Notes under the pieces: generated by a model
What the model was told of the DNA's origin: nothing
The model's database searches: none
Seen by the model: the letters and a program-made list of their open reading frames with translations, nothing else
NCBI RefSeq assembly: GCF_000499785.1
Contig: NZ_HG726025.1
Span: 62,001 to 126,000, forward strand
Source: Bacteroides neonati
GTDB lineage: Bacteria > Bacteroidota > Bacteroidia > Bacteroidales > Bacteroidaceae
Direction: 5' to 3'
DNA: 64,000 nucleotides
Made by a program: the position numbers and the translations under genes
Part shown: positions 59,231 through 64,000 of the stretch, one piece after another
How the letters are laid out: each line of letters begins with the position of its first letter
How positions within the stretch are numbered: position 1 is the stretch's first letter

Positions 59231-60373
59231 ATGGCTAAATTAAAATTAATGACCATCATTGGTACTCGACCGGAAATAATTCGACTATCAGAAGTTATTA
59301 AGAAATGTGATATATACTTTGAGCAGGTATTAGTGCACACAGGACAAAATTATGATTATGCTTTGAACCAAGTGTTCTTTGATGATTTAGGCTTGCGTGA
59401 ACCCGATCATTATCTTAATGTAGTAGGGAAAGATTTGGGAGAAACGATGGGGAATGTATTAGCTAAATCGTATCAGTTGATGGTAGAGGTAAAACCTGAT
59501 GCAGTAATGGTACTTGGCGACACAAATTCTTGCCTATCGGTTATCTCTGCTAAACGTTTGCATATACCCACCTTCCACATGGAAGCAGGAAATAGGTGTT
59601 TTGATGAAAACCTACCTGAAGAAACAAATAGAAGGATTGTAGATCATATTGCGGATTTAAATATGTGTTATAGTGAACACGCGCGTCGGTATTTAAACTC
59701 TGAAGGTACAGCGAAAGAACGTACGTATGTAACGGGTTCTCCTATGGCAGAGGTACTTTCGGCAAACTTAGAAAGTATCAAAGCAAGTAAAGTGATCGAG
59801 CAATTAGGGTTAGAAAAAGGGAAATATATTTTGCTCTCGGCTCATAGAGAAGAGAATATTGATACAGAAGCTAACTTTTTTAACTTGATGAACGCGGTAA
59901 ACGCTATGGCTGAGAAATATGATATGCCTATTTTATATTCTTGCCATCCGCGCTCGAAGAAGTACATTGAAACAAGAGGTTTCAAGTTTGATAAACGTGT
60001 AATTCAGAATCAACCTTTGGGCTTTCATGATTATAATAATTTGCAATTGAATGCCTTCTGTGTAGTATCTGATAGTGGAACTTTACCGGAAGAAAGCGCT
60101 TATTTTAATTCGAAAGGAATGCCTATACCGGCAGTATGTATCCGAACCTCTACAGAGAGACCGGAAGCACTTGATAAAGGAGCTTTTATTTTGGCAGGTA
60201 TCACTACTGAACAAGTGCTACAAGCTGTAGATACAGCAGTTTTGATGCATGAGAATGGTGATTTTGGATTAGATGTACCTAATTATGTAGATGAAAATGT
60301 ATCGACAAAGGTAGTGAAGATTATTCAAAGCTATACCGGAGTTATTGATAAAATGGTTTGGAGAAAATATTAA
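59231..60373 (+). CDS. fnlC: UDP-N-acetyl-L-fucosamine C2-epimerase FnlC (WbjD/CapG-like)
   Basis: A 380-residue WecB-like 2-epimerase: KLMTIIGTRPEIIRLSEVI, VHTGQNYDYALNQVFFDDL, VLGDTNSCL, HMEAGNRCFDENLPEETNRRIVDHIADLNMCYSE and SDSGTLPEESAYF are all present. In the Fnl pathway it performs the last step to UDP-L-FucNAc. It differs from WecB in residues around the substrate pocket, as expected for CapG/WbjD. The three fnl genes are spaced by 1-11 bases. Confidence 0.94.
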   Translation: MAKLKLMTIIGTRPEIIRLSEVIKKCDIYFEQVLVHTGQNYDYALNQVFFDDLGLREPDHYLNVVGKDLGETMGNVLAKSYQLMVEVKPDAVMVLGDTNSCLSVISAKRLHIPTFHMEAGNRCFDENLPEETNRRIVDHIADLNMCYSEHARRYLNSEGTAKERTYVTGSPMAEVLSANLESIKASKVIEQLGLEKGKYILLSAHREENIDTEANFFNLMNAVNAMAEKYDMPILYSCHPRSKKYIETRGFKFDKRVIQNQPLGFHDYNNLQLNAFCVVSDSGTLPEESAYFNSKGMPIPAVCIRTSTERPEALDKGAFILAGITTEQVLQAVDTAVLMHENGDFGLDVPNYVDENVSTKVVKIIQSYTGVIDKMVWRKY

Positions 60374-60376
60374 AAC

Positions 60377-61615
60377 ATGACGAAGAAGATTCTGATTCAT
60401 AGCTTGATCTTTAGTCCTGATGGTGTATCGACAGCTTATCTTTACAATGATATTGCTCTTAGATTTCGCGAAAATGGATATGAGGTAGTTGTATTAACGA
60501 CTACACCTCATTATAACGTAGTTGAAGAACAGTTAAAACAACAACCCATGCATAGATGTATGGGGGGGGGATTTAAAGAAAGCAATTTTAAGGGTATAAG
60601 AGTAATACATGTACCGCAGAAAAAGTTTAAGAATACGTTGCTTCGATTATTAGGTTTTGTGTATTGGCATATTGTTTCATTCTTCTTAGGACTTACTCAA
60701 AGAAATGTAGATATTATTTTATCTCCGTCCCCTCCTTTAACGATCGGGGTTATCAATATATTGTTAGCCAAATTAAAAGGATGTAAGGTGATTTACAATG
60801 TACAGGAGATTTATCCTGATATTTTGAAAAAGAAAGAAGGTATTATTGTTTCTTTACTTAGAAAGATGGAAAGATATGTGTATAATCGTTCTTCTGCTGT
60901 GACAACAATTGATAAAGTCTTTTATAGCACGATAGTAGATCGGTTTGAAGATAAATCGAAACTTCATATTATACCTAATTTTGTAGATACTGAACTTTAT
61001 AATCCGGAACAAGCTGATCTAAATCTGTTAGATGTTGATTTGTTTCCTAAAACTGAATCGCTTAAGTTGCTTTATGCCGGTAATATAGGATTTGCTCAAG
61101 ATTGGCAGCCGTTAATTGCATTGGCTCAGAAAACGAAAAATGAGGCTATAGAGTATTTTATTATAGGTGAAGGTGTCATGAAGTCTTATATCGAAGAGAA
61201 AAAGAAAGAGTTGAATTTAGATAACATTCATCTTCTCCCTTATCAACCTAGAAATTTGATGCCAAGTATTTTATCCTATTCAGATATTCAGTTTATCTTT
61301 ATGAATCCGGAAATGGAAATGCAAGGTTTTCCTTCGAAAGTATACACAATCATGGCGTGTGCTAGACCTCTTTTAGTTTGTTCTGGCGAAGGAACGCCTA
61401 TCGTAAATTTTCTACAAGATTGCGATTGTGCTAAATTAATTACAGAAAAGATTTTTGAAACTAAAGTAGATGAAATGTACAATTGGTTGAGAGGCGTTTC
61501 TAAAGAAAGCCTAACTCAATTGGGCAATAATGGTTTTAGTGTAATTGAAAAATACTATACTAAAGAAGTAGTAACGGCGCAGTATGTGAGATTAGTTGAT
61601 AGACTACTGGATTGA
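60377..61615 (+). CDS. wbuB: GT4-family L-fucosamine transferase (WbuB-like)
   Basis: A 412-residue GT-B enzyme: N-terminal IHSLIFSPDGVSTAYLYNDIALRF, TTTPHYN, and LSPSPPLTIGVINILLAKLKGCKVIYNVQEIYPDIL. The C-terminal domain has LLYAGNIGFAQDWQPLIALA, YFIIGEG and GFPSKVYTIMACARPLL. WbuB-type enzymes transfer L-FucNAc after the Fnl genes. The sequence contains a run of nine G (60562-60570) encoding Gly-Gly-Gly after Met61-62, a site for slipped-strand frame switching. Confidence 0.92.
   Translation: MTKKILIHSLIFSPDGVSTAYLYNDIALRFRENGYEVVVLTTTPHYNVVEEQLKQQPMHRCMGGGFKESNFKGIRVIHVPQKKFKNTLLRLLGFVYWHIVSFFLGLTQRNVDIILSPSPPLTIGVINILLAKLKGCKVIYNVQEIYPDILKKKEGIIVSLLRKMERYVYNRSSAVTTIDKVFYSTIVDRFEDKSKLHIIPNFVDTELYNPEQADLNLLDVDLFPKTESLKLLYAGNIGFAQDWQPLIALAQKTKNEAIEYFIIGEGVMKSYIEEKKKELNLDNIHLLPYQPRNLMPSILSYSDIQFIFMNPEMEMQGFPSKVYTIMACARPLLVCSGEGTPIVNFLQDCDCAKLITEKIFETKVDEMYNWLRGVSKESLTQLGNNGFSVIEKYYTKEVVTAQYVRLVDRLLD
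60562..60570 (+). repeat. G9 homopolymer inside the wbuB-like gene
   Basis: Nine consecutive G residues occur in frame about 185 bases into the 1.2-kb gene. Loss or gain of one G would truncate the protein. Long G tracts like this are rare in an A/T-rich gene and are classical phase-variation tracts in surface-polysaccharide genes. Confidence 0.85.
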
Positions 61616-61655
61616 TATCTCCTTATTGATACTTTGATAAATAAACAGATTATTA

Positions 61656-62612
61656 ATGAATATACTTATTACAGGAATCCACGGTTTCGTTGGTTCTAAT
61701 CTTGTGAATGCTTTAAAAAAGCAACATACACTGTATGGTCTTGATATAGTTACACCTGATAAAGCAGGTGTAGCTAAAACGTTTACATGGGAAGAACTGG
61801 AAAAAGTATCTACTACTTCGTTACAGCTTCCTGTATTTGATGCTATCATCCATTTGGCAGGAAAGGCGCACGATACGAAAAATCAATCGGTAGCGCAAAC
61901 TTATTTTGATATAAATACAGGGCTAACGCAAAAGATATTTGACTTCTTTCTGACGTCGGATGCAAAGAAGTTTATCTTTTTTAGTTCGGTAAAGGCGGCA
62001 GCAGATAGTGTAATAGGTGATGTATTGACCGAAGAGGTGATACCTACTCCGATCGGACCTTATGGTGAGAGTAAGATAAAGGCGGAAGAGTATATTCAAG
62101 GCATTTGCTCTCGGTTGGAGCTGCAAACGAAGCAGGTATATATACTAAGGCCTTGTATGATTCATGGTCCCGGCAATAAAGGAAACCTGAACTTACTGTA
62201 CAATGTGGTAAAGCAAGGTATTCCGTGGCCTTTAGGTGATTTTGAGAATAGACGGTCGTTTACCTCGGTAGATAATCTCTGTTATGTGGTAGAAGGCATA
62301 TTAACGAAAAGTGTCGATTCCGGAATATATCATATAGGAGACGATGAGGCACTGTCGACAAATGAACTGATTGAAACGATGTGTGAGGCAATAGGTAAAA
62401 AAGCGCATATATGGCGACTGAACCGTGGTATGATGGAGGCTTGTGCCAAAGTAGGTAGCATGTTGCATTTGCCTCTTAATACGGAAAGACTTAGAAAGTT
62501 GACGGAAAACTATGTAGTGAGCAACGAAAAGATAAAGAAGGCACTGGGCATTACGAGCATGCCTGTAAGAGCAAAAGAAGGGCTTGTGAAAACGATAAAG
62601 TCGTTCTCGTAA
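61656..62612 (+). CDS. NAD-dependent epimerase/reductase (WbpV/Gne-like)
   Basis: A 318-residue SDR with MNILITGIHGFVGSNLVNAL, IIHLAGKAHDTKNQS, FIFFSSVKAAADSV and the catalytic GPYGESKIKAE (Y-x3-K). In Bacteroides and Pseudomonas this gene stands directly before the initiating transferase and reduces or epimerises at C4 to make UDP-FucNAc or UDP-QuiNAc for it. It is 40 bases from the preceding gene and 45 bases from the next. Confidence 0.88.
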   Translation: MNILITGIHGFVGSNLVNALKKQHTLYGLDIVTPDKAGVAKTFTWEELEKVSTTSLQLPVFDAIIHLAGKAHDTKNQSVAQTYFDINTGLTQKIFDFFLTSDAKKFIFFSSVKAAADSVIGDVLTEEVIPTPIGPYGESKIKAEEYIQGICSRLELQTKQVYILRPCMIHGPGNKGNLNLLYNVVKQGIPWPLGDFENRRSFTSVDNLCYVVEGILTKSVDSGIYHIGDDEALSTNELIETMCEAIGKKAHIWRLNRGMMEACAKVGSMLHLPLNTERLRKLTENYVVSNEKIKKALGITSMPVRAKEGLVKTIKSFS

Positions 62613-62657
62613 ATAGCGATAGATCACTGCTAACAGAAAATAAAAAAACAGATAGAA

Positions 62658-63608
62658 ATGTATTACCTGATTATTTTAGTTCTGCTATTCGTAGCAGAAC
62701 TTTTTTATTTCCGCATAGCGGATAAGTACAACATTATTGATAAGCCCAATGAGCGGAGTAGTCATAAAAGCATAACATTGCGTGGTGGTGGAATAATCTT
62801 CTACTTTGGCGCACTGGCTTTCTTTGTAACCAACGGAGCGATGTATCCTTGGTTTATGCTGGCACTGACGTTGATTACGCTAATCAGCTTCCTGGACGAT
62901 ATACATCCGCAGTCGAGACGATTAAGGTTGCTGTTTCAGTTTACGGCTATGGGATTGATGTTCTATCAGTGGGGATTGTTCGCCTTGCCTTGGTGGACAT
63001 TTGTGGTTGCCTTGATTGTATGCATAGGTATAATCAATGCGTATAACTTCATGGACGGTATAAACGGAATAACGGGTGGCTATTCGCTTGTAGTGCTGGC
63101 TGTATTGGCGTACATAAACCAACGCGTAGTGCTGTTTGCCGAGCCGGAACTGATCTATACGATGATATGTGCTGTGGTAGTATTCGACTTCTTCAACTTC
63201 CGTAAACGTGCGAAATGCTTTGCAGGCGATGTTGGGTCGGTAAGCATTGCATTCGTGATACTTTTCTTAATAGGACAGCTCATTATTAAAACAGAGGATT
63301 TTAGTTGGATCATCTTATTGGTAGTATATGGAGTAGATAGCGTGTTGACCATTGTGCATAGAGTGATGTTGGGTGAAAACATAGCCAAGCCGCACCGTAA
63401 GCATATGTATCAGCTAATGGCGAATGAATTGAAGATGCCGCATGTGTTGGTATCGGGCATATACATGATAGCACAACTCTTGATTATGGTGGCTTGTCTG
63501 GCACTGCCGGGATATGGCTATTGGTGCCTGTTGGGTAGCGTGATTGCATTGAGCGTGGTGTATGTGGTGTTTATGAGGAAGTACTTCGGGCTGCATAAGT
63601 GTAGGTGA
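62658..63608 (+). CDS. Initiating glycosyl-1-phosphate transferase (WbpL/WecA family)
   Basis: A 316-residue membrane enzyme with about ten helices. NERSSHKSITLRGGGIIF is the early cytoplasmic loop, LISFLDDIHPQSRRLRLLFQ contains the DD metal-binding motif, and IINAYNFMDGINGITGGYSL is the N-x-x-N/D motif. AKCFAGDVGSVSIAFV and IAKPHRKHMYQLM (H-x-R-H) complete the family set. It moves a sugar-1-phosphate from a UDP-sugar (FucNAc/QuiNAc-type) to undecaprenyl phosphate, starting repeat-unit synthesis. It is the last gene of the capsule locus. Confidence 0.94.
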   Translation: MYYLIILVLLFVAELFYFRIADKYNIIDKPNERSSHKSITLRGGGIIFYFGALAFFVTNGAMYPWFMLALTLITLISFLDDIHPQSRRLRLLFQFTAMGLMFYQWGLFALPWWTFVVALIVCIGIINAYNFMDGINGITGGYSLVVLAVLAYINQRVVLFAEPELIYTMICAVVVFDFFNFRKRAKCFAGDVGSVSIAFVILFLIGQLIIKTEDFSWIILLVVYGVDSVLTIVHRVMLGENIAKPHRKHMYQLMANELKMPHVLVSGIYMIAQLLIMVACLALPGYGYWCLLGSVIALSVVYVVFMRKYFGLHKCR

Positions 63609-63738
63609 GTGGTGAGGTGTCTTTGCTTGTAAAAGTTAAAGACCGGATATCTGGTTGTAAAATTGAACATATCCGTGCTGTATTTGTTTTGATGGGACGT
63701 GACAAGATTAAGGAAATAAATTAACTTGCATCGCTTTT

Positions 63739-63765
63739 GTTTTCGGGAATTGTATTCCGGAAAAC
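63739..63765. terminator. Inverted repeat after the capsule locus
   Basis: GTTTTCGGGAAT (63739-63750) and ATTCCGGAAAAC (63754-63765) pair with one mismatch around TGT. It lies 130 bases after the last capsule gene and could terminate the operon, although no clear T-run follows. The frame KIEHIRAVFVLMGRDK before it ends at 63724 and may be a remnant. Confidence 0.45.
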
Positions 63766-63845
63766 ACCCTTCTCGACAAAGCCGAAGATAAGTTCGGGTA
63801 ATTAGAAGTTTGTGAAAATTGACTATCTAAAAAACATGTACAGCC

Positions 63846-64000
63846 ATGATTAGAAGAACATTTAAAGTGGGTGATACCATCACCATCAGTCGTACCACAA
63901 ATGCAGGTACAGGTTATCATTATGCATTGACACGTTTGAGCGGAGGGATAGCTTTGGTGGGAGAAACCGTGGAGGCGAAAGAAAAGCATATGCTCGGAGG
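63846..64000 (+). CDS. Chagasin-like (I42) protease inhibitor, partial
   Basis: The first 51 codons are in the window; the rest lies beyond the right edge. The start MIRRTFKVGDTITISRTTNAGTGYHY follows the chagasin/ICP pattern of a hydrophobic strand, GDTI and the T-N-x-x-T-G-Y loop that enters the active site of papain-like proteases. The residues after it (ALTRLSGGIALVGETVEAKE) fit the next strands. No signal peptide is seen, so it would be cytoplasmic if this start is right. Confidence 0.6.
   Translation, partial: MIRRTFKVGDTITISRTTNAGTGYHYALTRLSGGIALVGETVEAKEKHMLG

Overview
The window looks like the chromosome of a gut Bacteroidales species, most likely Bacteroides or a close relative. 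The evidence is a SusC/SusD polysaccharide utilisation locus, an UpxY-type (NusG-like) capsule antiterminator, many lipoproteins with a short SxxC or AxxC lipobox, promoters of the TAnnTTTG (-7) type, and a CTnDOT-like accessory gene set at the left edge. No rRNA or tRNA gene was seen. Family assignments come from reading motifs by eye; no database was searched.

Layout. (1) 1-5.7 kb: the end of a conjugative element, with a SLOG (YpsA/DUF1273-like) gene behind a strikingly structured leader, then a minus-strand operon of small proteins ending in a large ParB-like protein. A 5'-truncated META-domain gene lies just past the probable element boundary. (2) 6.4-8.3 kb: dnaK. (3) 8.6-16.6 kb: a minus-strand defence operon consisting of an Xre regulator, a 5-methylcytosine methyltransferase, a McrB-like AAA+ GTPase, a DUF2357 McrC-like PD-(D/E)XK nuclease, an ABC-type ATPase with PrrC/RloC character, and Vsr. 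(4) 16.7-21 kb: a decaying stretch with three pseudogenes (a coiled-coil protein, a Schlafen/AlbA_2 regulator, a nucleotidyltransferase-HEPN protein), one intact secreted protein and an 800-bp gene desert. The desert contains a match to the last codons of dnaK and a cluster of AGTACGTA motifs. (5) 21.2-23.6 kb: ClC channel and endonuclease IV, tail to tail.

(6) 23.7-43.9 kb: a minus-strand glycosaminoglycan utilisation locus whose content and order closely resemble, from memory, the heparin/heparan sulfate locus of B. thetaiotaomicron (BT4652-BT4661). A surface glycan-binding lipoprotein, SusC and SusD capture and import oligosaccharide. PL12 and PL15 lyases, a GH88 unsaturated-uronyl hydrolase and an S-type sulfatase depolymerise and desulfate it. 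An MFS permease and a ROK kinase handle the released sugar. A hipBA toxin-antitoxin pair with its own operator sits inside the locus, between susD and the GH88 gene.

(7) 44.1-45.0 kb: two small genes of unknown role. (8) 45.2-63.6 kb: a plus-strand capsule locus. A strong promoter and a hairpin leader precede upxY, followed by a broken second NusG-like gene. Then come nonulosonic acid genes (cytidylyltransferase, NeuB-like synthase, KDN9P-phosphatase-like HAD, broken acetyltransferase), the Wzx flippase, an asparagine-synthase-like protein, a polysialyltransferase-like glycosyltransferase, a Wzy polymerase and a GT2. After these come a WbuX-type amidotransferase, the UDP-L-FucNAc trio FnlA/FnlB/FnlC, a GT4 carrying a G9 tract, an SDR reductase/epimerase and a WecA/WbpL-type initiating transferase. 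The predicted product is a Wzy-type capsule containing a nonulosonate and L-FucNAc or its acetamidino derivative. The window ends inside a chagasin-like inhibitor gene.
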